Notes: generated by a model from the sequence alone, not told the origin. A DNA stretch of 64,000 bases from Salsuginibacillus halophilus (GCF_003014715.1 NZ_PYAV01000003.1:124001-188000), one strand, 5' to 3'; shown: positions 45,315 through 55,432, numbered from the stretch's first letter. Made by a program: numbers and translations.

Positions 45315-46250
45315 TCAATCCTGACGGAGCCGGTGCATTAACCCCATAGCAGAAATATCAAGATCAAGCCGGATGATTTTTCGAATCGGATGATCATCTG
45401 GGACTGTCTGCAATGCCTGTGATTTTTGCAGGTCATTTTCAAGGGTTGCAGCGAGGTGTTCGTTGGTTCCTCCGTTTTTTGCTGTTTCTTCAGCGAAGGC
45501 AACAAACCGGCTTAAACGATCATTAACAGCGGCGAAAACTTCTTCAGGTTCACGTGATTCGCCGAAATGGCCAAAAAATACTGTGCTCGGTTTTAAAGAG
45601 AACAGCCGCTTCATACTTGTACGCATTGCCTCTTCGTCAAATTGGTTAGGCGAAGTTGAGGGCAGGTATAGTTCTACGCCGTAATGTTCAAGTGCAGGGT
45701 AGCGGATGCCGGCTGTGTCTCCTGTGAAAATTCCATTTGTTAAATTGTCATAAATACTAATGTGGTGATAAGCGTGCCCAGGGCTGTTGTAAAAAGTCAG
45801 TTTGCGCCCGCCCAGTTCTAAAGATTCCATATCTTTGACAGGTTGCAAGCGTTGCTCAGGAATTGGAATAACAGGAGCAAACAACTCTTCAAACCAATCT
45901 CTATAAACTGCGCGGGCCCCGGCAGTTAAACGACTTGGATCGTTCAGGTGTTTAATGGCTTTGTCGTGGGCGAGTACAACAGCGTTAGGGCAGTCTTGTA
46001 ATAATAGTCCGGCGCCACCTGCATGATCCAAGTGGACATGGGTTAATATGATATAACGAATATCTTCTAATTGATAACCTATTTCTTCAAGCCCTTGTTT
46101 TACATAAGGTATAGATAGACTTGGGCCGGTCTCAATTAACGTTAAATCTCCTCCACTTAATACGTAGGTGCCGGTTCGGCCGGGGACTTTCATATCAAAT
46201 CCGTCAATTAGATGTGTTTGTTTATCAAGCTCATAAACGTTCGTTTCCAT
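45315..46250 (-). CDS. Metallo-beta-lactamase-fold hydrolase
   Basis: 311 residues with an intact MBL metal site: LTHVHLDHAGGAGLL near 72, the second His in SPGHAYHHISIYD near 160 and FTGDTAGIRY near 178, then FFGHFGES. A glyoxalase II/RNase-Z-type active site; substrate not predictable. TAGGAGTGAG before ATG 46250. It is the last of three minus-strand genes starting with the telA-family gene, with an 18-base gap. Confidence 0.82.
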   Translation of the reverse strand: METNVYELDKQTHLIDGFDMKVPGRTGTYVLSGGDLTLIETGPSLSIPYVKQGLEEIGYQLEDIRYIILTHVHLDHAGGAGLLLQDCPNAVVLAHDKAIKHLNDPSRLTAGARAVYRDWFEELFAPVIPIPEQRLQPVKDMESLELGGRKLTFYNSPGHAYHHISIYDNLTNGIFTGDTAGIRYPALEHYGVELYLPSTSPNQFDEEAMRTSMKRLFSLKPSTVFFGHFGESREPEEVFAAVNDRLSRFVAFAEETAKNGGTNEHLAATLENDLQKSQALQTVPDDHPIRKIIRLDLDISAMGLMHRLRQD

Positions 46251-46267
46251 GAAAACTCACTCCTAAA

Positions 46268-47188
46268 TTAAGGTTTACGGTAGCGGAGTTCGTTTAGTTT
46301 CATCAGCTGTTCCCACCGCTCTGCATAATCCGTTTTCATACGCTCCTGCATTCGTTGCACAGTGAGTTCCATTTGCACCAGGGCTGCATATAAGTTTTCA
46401 GTTTCTTCCTGCTGCGTTTGCTCGGTTAACTCATTAAATGTTGAGAGCAACTCGGGTATATCTTTATCAAGCATGCGGCGGAGGTTGTAACGTTCTTCAA
46501 CATCAAGTTGTTCGTATAATGGGCTTAAATCGGAAGCTGCCTTTAAAAAACGCCGCAATCGCTCACTGACAGGTGCAGGGATGCGTTCATTATAGGTTTT
46601 GACAATCCGTTCACAAGCATATAGCTTTTCATCAAGTTCATGACTTCGTTTTAATGGTTGTTCAGTTTCAGCAGCCGGGGTCTGCGTCGGTGTTCCAGCC
46701 TTTCTTGTTTCAGGTGAAAGTGTCCCAAGCAGCATTTCATCCAGCTGTTCAATCAATAAAAACACGGTCGTGAACCGCTCGGAATGTTGAATACTGCGGG
46801 CGTAAGTGCGGCCGTTTTTAATGTAATGAATGGACGCTTCTTTTAAACGCTTCGACTGGTTTTTTGGTTCGTAGTATTTACGGGTGTAATCGATCACAAT
46901 ACGTTTTGTTACAGCTGCTTCAGCATGCTGGGTTTCATAAGCGGTAAGTTTCATTCGTTTTTTGTTTACTTTTAATTTAAAGCGCATTGTTTGACGATTT
47001 CGTTTAAATGTATAATATTGACGTCCAGTTGGTTTAGTAGAAGCATGTTCTACTGCCTGCTCAAGGGCGTGCTCGACATCTTCAATTAAACGAGTACCAT
47101 GCCGGTCGGTGAAAATGTGATCATCTACCGGCTTTAAATGATCTGGTAAAAACGGCTGCAGCCAACCGTGCTGAATCCACGACTTCAT
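46268..47188 (-). CDS. Uncharacterised partner of the TelA-family gene (XpaC-like C-terminus?)
   Basis: 306 residues, basic, without signal or membrane helix. The N-terminal half is alpha/beta with many Lys/Arg (TFKRNRQTMRFKLKVNKKRM). The C-terminal half is helical (LDEKLYACERIVKTYNERI, RRFLKAASDLSPLYEQL), which loosely recalls XpaC proteins that accompany YaaN/TelA in Bacilli; this likeness is weak. ATG 47188 has GAAGGTGAG just upstream; a GTG at 47197 overlaps it. It starts 26 bases after the telA-family stop. Confidence 0.5.
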   Translation of the reverse strand: MKSWIQHGWLQPFLPDHLKPVDDHIFTDRHGTRLIEDVEHALEQAVEHASTKPTGRQYYTFKRNRQTMRFKLKVNKKRMKLTAYETQHAEAAVTKRIVIDYTRKYYEPKNQSKRLKEASIHYIKNGRTYARSIQHSERFTTVFLLIEQLDEMLLGTLSPETRKAGTPTQTPAAETEQPLKRSHELDEKLYACERIVKTYNERIPAPVSERLRRFLKAASDLSPLYEQLDVEERYNLRRMLDKDIPELLSTFNELTEQTQQEETENLYAALVQMELTVQRMQERMKTDYAERWEQLMKLNELRYRKP

Positions 47189-47213
47189 AGATCTCACCTT
47201 CTTTAGCTTACAA

Positions 47214-48287
47214 CTATTCTAAGCGTTCCCGCCGGATTTCTTGATTCAGTTCATCAAGTTCAGCAATAAAGGATTTCCCGGATTGGATAATGCGCTCATT
47301 TGATGATTCGGTCATTTCGATTGCAGCTTTAACGTCCTCATAAGCTTTACGAAACGTCTCAATCGCCACCGCAGGTTCCTCAAGCGTTTTTAATGTTTCT
47401 TCAGTATTAGATTTTAATGTTTCAGCGTTTGATAAAATCATTTGTTCTGTCGTTTCATTCACGTGCTGCACAGCTGAAATTACGTTTCGCTGGTTGCCTA
47501 AGGCCATTTGAATAGAAGCTGTAACCGTAATGATGTTTTTCGTCATCGTAATGGCATTAAAGATCGCTTCTTCAAGTTTTTCGTTATTTTCTTTAATAAT
47601 ATCTACTGATGCAAGTGACTGTTGTAGAACCATGACAGCTTGAGCCATATTTTTAATGCGGGTGATGACTTTTTGCTGGGCCTTTTGCAAAGGAGCAGGA
47701 TTATCTTTCCACTCTTCTTTTTGTTGTTCAGCTTCAAGCATTTCGTTTAATTCTTTTCCGGTTTCAATTTGTTGTTCAAGCTCCTGAATCCTGTCAATCG
47801 CAGTTGTTTTTAACTGATCGAGCATCACATTATCTTCTTGCAGCTTGTCCCGTCCTGCGAGGAGCGTTTCAATAATGTTTTCTACTTGCGCTTCAACTGT
47901 TTCGTATTTTTTTGCGTATTGTTCCATTGGGCTGCGTCTAAGCAGTTTGTTCATTGTTTTTTTCCAACCGCTTTCCTGCAGATGGTTAGGTTCAAGCTCA
48001 CTAACAACTTGCTTTAGTTCGTACAATTTATCAGGCAGTTCATTGTCATTTTGATTCATCATATCGCGAACCGGACGTTTTAAAGCTTCCAGTGATTCAC
48101 CGGCTTGTTCTTGTTCAAGTTCACCGAGTCCGCCGAGTTGGTCGAGAAGCTTATTTGTACCGCCTTCTTCGTGTAATTTCGAAAAGTATGAAGCTGCTTC
48201 AGACTTAGATGCTTCTTTAACGTCTTCGGGGATGTTTGTGTCAACCTTCATCGCTTCTTGTTCTGCTTGCTTATCAAGCTCACTCAC
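47214..48287 (-). CDS. TelA/YaaN-family (toxic anion resistance) protein
   Basis: 357 residues, highly helical and charged. The typical TelA/YaaN core is visible: LNKLLRRSPMEQYAKKYETV-like region near 110, VMLDQLKTTAIDRIQELEQQIE, NITVTASIQMALGNQRNVIS-type segment near 250, and the end SGKSFIAELDELNQEIRRERLE. Homologues are tied to tellurite and other stress resistance and often sit with xpaC or Ter genes. GTG start at 48287 with AAGGAGG 8 bases upstream. Confidence 0.85.
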   Translation of the reverse strand: MSELDKQAEQEAMKVDTNIPEDVKEASKSEAASYFSKLHEEGGTNKLLDQLGGLGELEQEQAGESLEALKRPVRDMMNQNDNELPDKLYELKQVVSELEPNHLQESGWKKTMNKLLRRSPMEQYAKKYETVEAQVENIIETLLAGRDKLQEDNVMLDQLKTTAIDRIQELEQQIETGKELNEMLEAEQQKEEWKDNPAPLQKAQQKVITRIKNMAQAVMVLQQSLASVDIIKENNEKLEEAIFNAITMTKNIITVTASIQMALGNQRNVISAVQHVNETTEQMILSNAETLKSNTEETLKTLEEPAVAIETFRKAYEDVKAAIEMTESSNERIIQSGKSFIAELDELNQEIRRERLE

Positions 48288-48328
48288 TCGTAATCCTCCT
48301 TCTTAAACCGTTGAATCTTCATGTATTT

Positions 48329-48334
48329 ATTATA
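48329..48334 (-). promoter_or_regulatory. -10 element for the telA-family operon
   Basis: Minus-strand TGATATAAT (extended -10) lies about 40 bases before the GTG start; no convincing -35. Confidence 0.5.
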
Positions 48335-48470
48335 TCATGAACCGCAATCAGCGTCGCTTCTTGTACGATTTGCCGTCTAAGGGGCGCTTTCTGCTTTTCA
48401 TTCGAGCGTGAATCATATACGATAAAGAAAGAAGCAGCGTTTCACCGCTCTAAACAAAGGAGGCGGCATC

Positions 48471-48872
48471 ATGTTTCATAAATATTTTACCGTTCGGGAA
48501 GCTAATGCTTGCCTGCCGGAAGTAAAAGCGGCTATAGCCCGACTGCAAACATTAGAAAGGGAGTTTGAAAGTAAACACCTTTTGCTTGATGAAACAATAG
48601 AAGAAGGAGATCGCTTCATTCTTGAAGCTTCACTTGATTTTATTGACCTTGAAGCTCGTATGGTTGTCAAACATTTAGAGAGCGAAGGTATTTTAGTGAA
48701 GAGTATTGCGCAAGGAATTGTTGACTTTCCTGTCATGATTTATGGCAAGCCGATGTTGTTATGCTGGCACCAAGGGGAAGAATACGTTTCTTATGTACAC
48801 GGTTTAAACGAAGGTTATCATGGGCGCAAACATTTACGTGAATTGTTGGAAAACTGTGAAGAAGATGATTGA
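48471..48872 (+). CDS. DUF2203-family protein
   Basis: 133 residues: YFTVREANACLPEVKAAIARL at the N-terminus and DFPVMIYGKPMLLCWHQGEE near 85 are the two conserved blocks of DUF2203, a helical family without a known function. AAAGGAGG precedes ATG 48471. Divergent from the telA-family operon. Confidence 0.8.
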   Translation: MFHKYFTVREANACLPEVKAAIARLQTLEREFESKHLLLDETIEEGDRFILEASLDFIDLEARMVVKHLESEGILVKSIAQGIVDFPVMIYGKPMLLCWHQGEEYVSYVHGLNEGYHGRKHLRELLENCEEDD

Positions 48873-48896
48873 TCGTTAATAAAGGATGGATGTTTT

Positions 48897-49688
48897 GTGT
48901 GTTTAATTGGTATAGCTTACCGTGTGCATAAAGAGTACCCGCTTGTCATTGCAGCAAACCGGGACGAGTATTATAGCCGGCCCGCATCACGAATGCATTG
49001 GTGGCCGGAACTGCCTTACATCTTTGCAGGTCGTGATGAAGTAAGTAAAGGCACCTGGCTTGGCGTGACGAACACTGGCATAATTAGTGCAGTTACAAAC
49101 ATTCGTAAAGGTGAACATACAGGCGGGAGCTACTCACGAGGAACGTTAGTCAGTGAGGCGCTTAAATCAGCTTCTCCACATGCAGCAGCAGCAGAGGCGG
49201 CACATCAAGCAGGGAAGTATCATCCATTTAATTTATTGGTAGGTTCAAAAGATGAATTATATTATACTTCGACAGATTCAGCAGATGTTCAGCCTGTTGA
49301 ACCAGGGATTCATGTTTTAAGCAACGCAGCGTTAAATACCCCCTGGCCCAAAACAGAGCAGCTACGCTCAGCTTTTGCGCAGGCATTTGTTCCACAAGGA
49401 GATGTACCCAAGCCAGGTACACTGTTTCACTTTTTATCTGATGAAATGAAACCTCATGATCGAGAGCTGCCTGATACCGGGGTCGGTTTGTCTTTTGAAC
49501 GCTTCCTTTCACCTGCCTTCATTGATGGTGAAACCTACGGAACACGGTCGCAGACGTTAATTTATGTTCATTACTCAGGTGCGGTAGATGTTTATGAAAA
49601 AACGCGTGATCGTGCGTGGCAGACCCATCATGAAAAGTTCGACGTGGTAAACGGAGGTGAAGAGGTTGGCCGAAAATTTCATAGTTGA
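48897..49688 (+). CDS. NRDE-family protein (TANGO2-like)
   Basis: 263 residues beginning MCLIGIAY, with Cys2 right after the initiator as in Ntn-hydrolases, then AANRDEYYSRPASRMHWW (the NRDE motif) and GRDEVSKGTWLGVTNTGIISAVTN. The family is widespread and linked in eukaryotes to Golgi/heme or lipid handling; the bacterial role is open. GTG start at 48897 behind AAAGGATGG. The next gene starts within its last 23 bases. Confidence 0.88.
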   Translation: MCLIGIAYRVHKEYPLVIAANRDEYYSRPASRMHWWPELPYIFAGRDEVSKGTWLGVTNTGIISAVTNIRKGEHTGGSYSRGTLVSEALKSASPHAAAAEAAHQAGKYHPFNLLVGSKDELYYTSTDSADVQPVEPGIHVLSNAALNTPWPKTEQLRSAFAQAFVPQGDVPKPGTLFHFLSDEMKPHDRELPDTGVGLSFERFLSPAFIDGETYGTRSQTLIYVHYSGAVDVYEKTRDRAWQTHHEKFDVVNGGEEVGRKFHS

Positions 49689-50514
49689 GACAACCGAAGG
49701 CTATAAGCTTCATGCCACACTTTTTTTACCTGAAACTCAAGAGAACACAGTGCCGTTAATGATTTTAGCGTATGGATTTAAAGGTTTTAAAGATTGGGGC
49801 ATGTTTCCTTATATTGCTGAAGACCTTGCGGAATTAGGTTTCTCTGTTGTAACTTTTAATTTTTCAGGAAATGGCATAAGTGGGCATCACGATGTTTACG
49901 ATGAGCTTCATAAGTTCGCTGCAAACACATTTCATCATGAGGTTTTGGATATAAAACATATGATAGAAGCTGTACAAAACAAAGAAATTCCTGAAGCAGA
50001 CAAGATTGATACAAACCGTATATATCTTGCAGGCCACAGCCGGGGTGGGGCAAGTGCACTTTTGTTTCAATCGATGTACGAGGATTTAAAGGTTCAAGGA
50101 CTGATTTTATTGAATAGTGTCCTTAATTACCGCTTTTTACCTGAAACCTTATATGAAGAGCTTCAAGCAACCGGAGCTTCAAGCGTTTATAATGGACGCA
50201 CCAAAAGCGATATGCCGCTTCATCGTCCAGTATTAGAAGATGTATTAACACTTGAAACAGGAATATCTTTAATGGACAGGCTACGTCGGCTTCAAACTTC
50301 AGTATTCATCATACAAGGAGAGCTGGACCAGGCGTACTTTGTGGAACGTGTAGAGAAGTTAAAGCGTGAAAACCTGGCGCATGTAGATATAGCATTTATC
50401 CCCCGCGCCGGTCATACGTTTGAAACCCAACATCCTTTTCAAGGTCGTACAGCGGAGATGAATAAGGTTGTTACGAGTATTACGGACTGGATCAATGAAG
50501 CAGAGGGTTATTAA
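49666..50514 (+). CDS. Alpha/beta hydrolase
   Basis: 282 residues. Motifs are ILAYGFKGFKDWGMFPY (oxyanion region), FNFSGNGISGHHDVYDE, nucleophile elbow LAGHSRGGASALL near 128, acid near VFIIQGELDQAYF, and catalytic His in PRAGHTFETQHPF. Probably an esterase or peptidase-like hydrolase of short acyl substrates. TTG 49666 is chosen because GGAGG (49653-49657) lies 8 bases upstream, inside the NRDE gene; a GTG at 49657 overlaps that site. Confidence 0.85.
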   Translation: MAENFIVETTEGYKLHATLFLPETQENTVPLMILAYGFKGFKDWGMFPYIAEDLAELGFSVVTFNFSGNGISGHHDVYDELHKFAANTFHHEVLDIKHMIEAVQNKEIPEADKIDTNRIYLAGHSRGGASALLFQSMYEDLKVQGLILLNSVLNYRFLPETLYEELQATGASSVYNGRTKSDMPLHRPVLEDVLTLETGISLMDRLRRLQTSVFIIQGELDQAYFVERVEKLKRENLAHVDIAFIPRAGHTFETQHPFQGRTAEMNKVVTSITDWINEAEGY

Positions 50515-50545
50515 TGAGAAGTATATGTAAAGAGATATAAGCTTT

Positions 50546-50580
50546 CAACCGGCAGGTGATTACCGTCGGTTGAATTTTTA
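50546..50580 (+). terminator. Terminator after the hydrolase gene
   Basis: CAACCG/CGGTTG stem with a structured loop, followed by AATTTTTA. Confidence 0.65.
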
Positions 50581-50652
50581 TGCAAATGCATTAATTGTTA
50601 TTCAAATTGATATTTTGCTTTAAAATTTTAAAATTTAGTGAAATCACCGCAA

Positions 50653-50666
50653 AGAAAGCGCTTACA
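50653..50666. promoter_or_regulatory. cre-like CcpA operator upstream of gltB
   Basis: AGAAAGCGCTTACA; the complement TGTAAGCGCTTTCT matches the TGWAANCGNTNWCA consensus except for the last base. Centred about 66 bases before the predicted transcription start, a placement more usual for CcpA activation than repression. Confidence 0.6.
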
Positions 50667-50690
50667 AAAAGATGGGTGACAAATTTCAAT

Positions 50691-50719
50691 TTGCCGAAGT
50701 TTCAGAAAAATGATATATT
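50691..50719 (+). promoter_or_regulatory. Sigma-A promoter of gltB-gltD
   Basis: -35 TTGCCG (50691-50696) and -10 TATATT (50714-50719) at 17-base spacing. The leader contains a small hairpin CCGCT-CGAAA-AGCGG at 50751-50765. Confidence 0.7.
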
Positions 50720-50792
50720 CTTGTATATTAGAAAAATGTGCAAGGACTGACCGCTCGAAAAGCGGCCGTTCAAAAGAGAGGTGGAGAGGGAG

Positions 50793-53700
50793 ATGACTGA
50801 TACAAATTATCAAAACAAGCAAGGTCTGTATGATGCTCAGTTTGAAAAAGACAATTGCGGAATTGGCTTTCTCGCTGACATTCAAGGCAGACCCTCCCAT
50901 ACAATTGTAGAAGAGGCGTTACAGATTTTATGCAATTTAGAACACCGCGGCGGTCAAGGTGACGAGCCGAATACAGGAGATGGCGCAGGGATTTTAATGC
51001 AGATCCCGCACAATTTTTTTGCAGCTAAAGTCGAAGAGAGCGGCTTTTCGCTTCCTGAAGCCGGCCGTTACGGCGTTGGCATGCTCTTTTTATCACAGGA
51101 TGATGATGTTCGAGAAACTTCGGAGCGTCTTGCTGAAAAAATCATCGCAGAAGAAGAACAAACATTGCTCGGCTGGCGTGAGGTGCCGGTAGATGACACG
51201 ATGCTTGGCAGCGCAGCACTTACAACAATGCCGCGCATCAGGCAGGTTTTTATTGAAACCGATGCCTCGCTTAGTCGTGAAGAGGCTGAGCGTAAACTTT
51301 ACGTGATTCGTAAGCGTGTTGAGCATGAAGCTACAAGTATTGTGCCTACCAATGATCGTTTTTATTTTGCGAGTTTATCAACAAGAACAATTGTTTATAA
51401 AGGGATGTTAACGACAGAGCAGGTGCGCTCGTTCTATACAGATCTACAAGATGAGAAGTTTGAGACAGCGGTTGCACTCGTTCATTCGCGTTTCAGCACG
51501 AACACATTCCCAAGCTGGGAGCGTGCTCATCCAAACAGATATATGATTCATAATGGTGAAATTAATACGTTAAAAGGGAATGTGAACTGGATGCATGCCC
51601 GGGAGGCATTATTTGAGTCGACTGCATTTGGCCGGGACTTAAATAAAATTCACCCGGTGATTGACGGCAGCGGCAGTGACTCTTCCATGTTTGATAATAC
51701 CTTTGAATTTTTAACGCTTGCAGGGCGCTCAATGCCGCACACAGCTATGATGATGGTACCGGAGCCTTGGCAGAACAACCCAAATATGTCTGAGGAAAAG
51801 AAGGCGTTTTATCAGTACCATAGTACTTTAATGGAGCCATGGGACGGACCAACTGCAATTGCTTTCACAGACGGTCGTCAAATTGGGGCATGTCTTGACC
51901 GTAATGGCTTACGCCCGGCTCGTTATTACGTCACAAAAGACGATAAAATTGTCATGTCTTCAGAAGTAGGGGTCGTTGATATTGAGCCGGAGAACGTGCT
52001 TTATAAAGACCGCCTGCACCCAGGTCATATGCTTTTGATCGATTTAGAAGAAGGCAGAATTGTTCCGGATGATGAATTGAAATCTTCCATTGCAAGAAAA
52101 GAACCGTATGCCGATTGGGTTGAAGAGCATTTGTGCGAGCTTGATGACGTTATGGAAACACCGGATGTATATAACACCAACTTTGAAAAGCTGACAAAAA
52201 GACAGCTCGCATTCGGTTATACGTTTGAAGAATTGAACAAACAACTTAAACCAATGATTGCCGAAGGGCAGGATCCGGTTGGTTCTATGGGTTATGATTC
52301 CCCACTTGCAGTTTTATCAAAAAAGCCACAGTTGTTGTACAGCTATTTCAAACAACTGTTTGCTCAAGTTACAAACCCAGCAATTGACGCGATTCGCGAA
52401 GAAGTTGTAACAGCTGTAGGTACGACGATCGGGCGCGAAGGGAACCTGCTTCATCCGACACCTAAAAGTGCACGCCATATTTATTTAAAAACGCCGATCA
52501 TCAATAATGAAGAACTTGCAAAGTTACGTGCGAATAAACAAAAAGGTTTTAAAGCTGAAACACTGCCAATGTTATTCAACCGTGAACAAGGAAGTGCAGG
52601 GCTTGAATCAGCTTTGGAGTCATTATTCCAAAAAGCAGACGAAGCGGTATCTCGCGGCGCTACCTTATTAATCTTAAGTGATCGGGATATAGACGAAGCA
52701 AACGCACCTATCCCAGCCCTTTTAGCAGCTGGTGGGCTGCATCATCATTTAATTCGAGCCGGCTGCCGGACGAAAGTAAGCATCATCGTTGAATCCGGAG
52801 AGCCGCGGGAAGTGCATCACCTTGCCTGTTTAATCGGATTTGGAGCGGAAGCGGTCAACCCATATCTTGTGTTTGATTCAGCTGAAGCGATGATTCAAGA
52901 CGGGACCATGCAGGACTTTTCGTACGTTGAAGCTGTGAGCGCTTATATTTCTTCGGCGACAAAAGGGATCATGAAAGTGCTATCTAAAATCGGGATTTCT
53001 ACGATACAAAGCTACCGCGGAGCCCAAATTTTTGAGGCAGTAGGAATTTCTCAAGACGTTGTTGATCGGTACTTTACATGGACACCATCGCGCATCGGAG
53101 GGGTCACTTTGAATGAAGTGGCTGATGAAGTGTTGCTTCGTCATGAGCGTGCGTTCAACGATCAAGAAGGTAAAGATGAAACACTTGATCCTGGTGATGA
53201 TCTGCAGTGGCGCCGTAATGGTGAACCTCACCAATACAATCCGCACACGATTCATATGCTGCAGCATGCGACACGGCAAAATGATTATGAACTTTACAAA
53301 AAATATGCAGCAGCCATTAACGAGCAGCACGAAGATCAAACAACGCTGCGCGGCTTGCTTGAAATGAATAGCAGCCGGCCATCTGTCCCACTTGAAGATG
53401 TCGAGCCTGCTGAAGATATTTTTCATCGTTTTCGAACCGGCGCTATGTCGTTTGGGGCGATCTCCGAAGAAGCTCACGAAGCCTTAGCCATCGCAATGAA
53501 CCGCATTGGCGGCCGGTCAAATTCGGGAGAAGGTGGAGAGGACCCGGAGCGGTTTACACCGGATGAAAACGGCGACCTTCGCCGCAGTTCGATTAAACAG
53601 GTTGCTTCCGGACGGTTCGGCGTTTCAAGTCATTATTTAGTTAATGCTGATGAGATTCAAATTAAAGTTGCCCAAGGGGCTAAACCTGGTGAGGGTGGTC

Positions 53701-55385
53701 AGCTGCCAGGCAATAAAGTTTATCCGTGGATTGCAGAAGTACGCGGCACTACAGCAGGTGTCGGTTTAATTTCACCGCCGCCGCACCACGATATTTACTC
53801 AATTGAAGACTTGGCGCAATTAATTCATGATCTAAAAAATGCCAATCCAAATGCACGGATCAGTGTAAAACTTGTAAGCGGCACAGGTGTCGGCACAATT
53901 GCAGCCGGGGTGGCTAAAGGCCGGGCTGATCATCTTGTCATCAGCGGTTATGATGGGGGCACGGGTGCAGCCAACCGAACAAGTATTAAGCATGCTGGAC
54001 TGCCATGGGAACTCGGTCTTGCCGAGACGCATCAAACGCTGGTTTTAAACAACTTGCGCGATCGGATTCGTGTTGAAACAGATGGCAAATTAATGACCGG
54101 GCGCGACGTGGCAGTTGCGACGCTGCTTGGTGCTGAGGAGTACGCGTTTTCAACAGCGCCACTTGTTGTTCTCGGCTGTGTTATTATGCGCGTCTGTCAC
54201 TTGGATACATGTCCGGTAGGTGTTGCAACACAAAATCCAGAGCTTCGTAAAAAGTTTATGGGCAGTCCGGAATATGTCGTAAACTTCATGCATTTTATTG
54301 CTGAAGAACTTCGTGAAATTATTGCTGAACTTGGCTTTACAAAGCTTGATGATATGGTCGGACGTACAGATTTATTAGAGCAGAAAACAGAAGTGAATAA
54401 CTGGAAAGCAAATACTGTCGACTTAACTGCGCTATTATATCGTCCAAAAGCTAAAGAGCAGGAAAAACATTTCGGCAGTAAATTGCAGGACCATGGTATT
54501 GCTGAAGCAAAAGATACGGTAGAGTTAATTCCAAAAGCCCAGCCAGCCCTCGAAAATAAAACACCGGTTGAAGGTGATTTTCGTATCGCAAATACCGACC
54601 GGGTGACAGGTACGATTTTAGGGAGTGAATTAACCGCCCGTCACGGAGCTGATGGCCTTCCGGAGAATACAATTCATTATCGGTTCCGCGGTTCAGCAGG
54701 TCAAAGCTTTGGTGCTTTTGTACCTCGCGGTATGACACTTGAGCTTGAAGGGGATGCCAACGATTACTTCGGTAAAGGGCTTTCTGGAGGAAAACTGCTT
54801 GCTTATCCGCCGGAGGCGTCAACGTTTGCACCGGAGGAAAATGTGTTGATTGGTAATGTCAGCTTCTACGGGGCGACACGTGGTGAAGCGTATGTCCGAG
54901 GGGCGGCTGGTGAACGTTTTTGCGTTCGTAACAGTGGTGTGCAAGTTGTTGTTGAAGGTGTGGGCGACCACGGTTGTGAGTATATGACCGGAGGAACAGT
55001 CGTGAATCTCGGAGGTATTGGCAAAAACTTTGCAGCTGGTATGTCCGGCGGGGTTGCTTACTTGTTTGATCCCGACCATACTGTCAAAGATTTGTGCAAT
55101 CCGGAGATGGTGTTTTTTGAAACGATTGATACGAGTGAAGATTACAGCTACGTTAAGTCAATGCTTGAAAATCACGTCAATTATACGAACAGTTCGCTTG
55201 CCCGTTCCATTTTAGAACGATTCGAAACAGCGGCATCGTCATTTGTTAAAGTTATTCCAAAAGATTATAAGCGAATGCTCGAAGCGATTGAACGTGTCAA
55301 AGCAGAAGGTGTAACAGAACAAGAAGCCATTATGGCTGCATTTGATGAAAATAAAAATGACAAAGCTCGGGTGGGCGGTAAATAA
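50793..55385 (+). CDS. gltB: Glutamate synthase large subunit
   Basis: 1530 residues (called GltA in B. subtilis). It makes two glutamates from glutamine and 2-oxoglutarate. A short propeptide ends before Cys in EKDNCGIGFLADIQG, the type II glutamine amidotransferase nucleophile. The central domain, FMN-binding synthase domain (GGRSNSGEGGEDPERF, GANRTSIKHAGLPWELG-type region) and 3Fe-4S cysteines in CVIMRVCHLDTCPVG follow, then the C-terminal beta-helix with repeated Gly-rich turns. ATG 50793 is used, with GAGGTG about 10 bases upstream; a GTG at 50781 is possible. Confidence 0.96.
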   Translation: MTDTNYQNKQGLYDAQFEKDNCGIGFLADIQGRPSHTIVEEALQILCNLEHRGGQGDEPNTGDGAGILMQIPHNFFAAKVEESGFSLPEAGRYGVGMLFLSQDDDVRETSERLAEKIIAEEEQTLLGWREVPVDDTMLGSAALTTMPRIRQVFIETDASLSREEAERKLYVIRKRVEHEATSIVPTNDRFYFASLSTRTIVYKGMLTTEQVRSFYTDLQDEKFETAVALVHSRFSTNTFPSWERAHPNRYMIHNGEINTLKGNVNWMHAREALFESTAFGRDLNKIHPVIDGSGSDSSMFDNTFEFLTLAGRSMPHTAMMMVPEPWQNNPNMSEEKKAFYQYHSTLMEPWDGPTAIAFTDGRQIGACLDRNGLRPARYYVTKDDKIVMSSEVGVVDIEPENVLYKDRLHPGHMLLIDLEEGRIVPDDELKSSIARKEPYADWVEEHLCELDDVMETPDVYNTNFEKLTKRQLAFGYTFEELNKQLKPMIAEGQDPVGSMGYDSPLAVLSKKPQLLYSYFKQLFAQVTNPAIDAIREEVVTAVGTTIGREGNLLHPTPKSARHIYLKTPIINNEELAKLRANKQKGFKAETLPMLFNREQGSAGLESALESLFQKADEAVSRGATLLILSDRDIDEANAPIPALLAAGGLHHHLIRAGCRTKVSIIVESGEPREVHHLACLIGFGAEAVNPYLVFDSAEAMIQDGTMQDFSYVEAVSAYISSATKGIMKVLSKIGISTIQSYRGAQIFEAVGISQDVVDRYFTWTPSRIGGVTLNEVADEVLLRHERAFNDQEGKDETLDPGDDLQWRRNGEPHQYNPHTIHMLQHATRQNDYELYKKYAAAINEQHEDQTTLRGLLEMNSSRPSVPLEDVEPAEDIFHRFRTGAMSFGAISEEAHEALAIAMNRIGGRSNSGEGGEDPERFTPDENGDLRRSSIKQVASGRFGVSSHYLVNADEIQIKVAQGAKPGEGGQLPGNKVYPWIAEVRGTTAGVGLISPPPHHDIYSIEDLAQLIHDLKNANPNARISVKLVSGTGVGTIAAGVAKGRADHLVISGYDGGTGAANRTSIKHAGLPWELGLAETHQTLVLNNLRDRIRVETDGKLMTGRDVAVATLLGAEEYAFSTAPLVVLGCVIMRVCHLDTCPVGVATQNPELRKKFMGSPEYVVNFMHFIAEELREIIAELGFTKLDDMVGRTDLLEQKTEVNNWKANTVDLTALLYRPKAKEQEKHFGSKLQDHGIAEAKDTVELIPKAQPALENKTPVEGDFRIANTDRVTGTILGSELTARHGADGLPENTIHYRFRGSAGQSFGAFVPRGMTLELEGDANDYFGKGLSGGKLLAYPPEASTFAPEENVLIGNVSFYGATRGEAYVRGAAGERFCVRNSGVQVVVEGVGDHGCEYMTGGTVVNLGGIGKNFAAGMSGGVAYLFDPDHTVKDLCNPEMVFFETIDTSEDYSYVKSMLENHVNYTNSSLARSILERFETAASSFVKVIPKDYKRMLEAIERVKAEGVTEQEAIMAAFDENKNDKARVGGK

Positions 55386-55432
55386 ACCGCCCCGTCCCCT
55401 TCGTCACAGAGATAGGTTTGGAGGGAGTAGAG

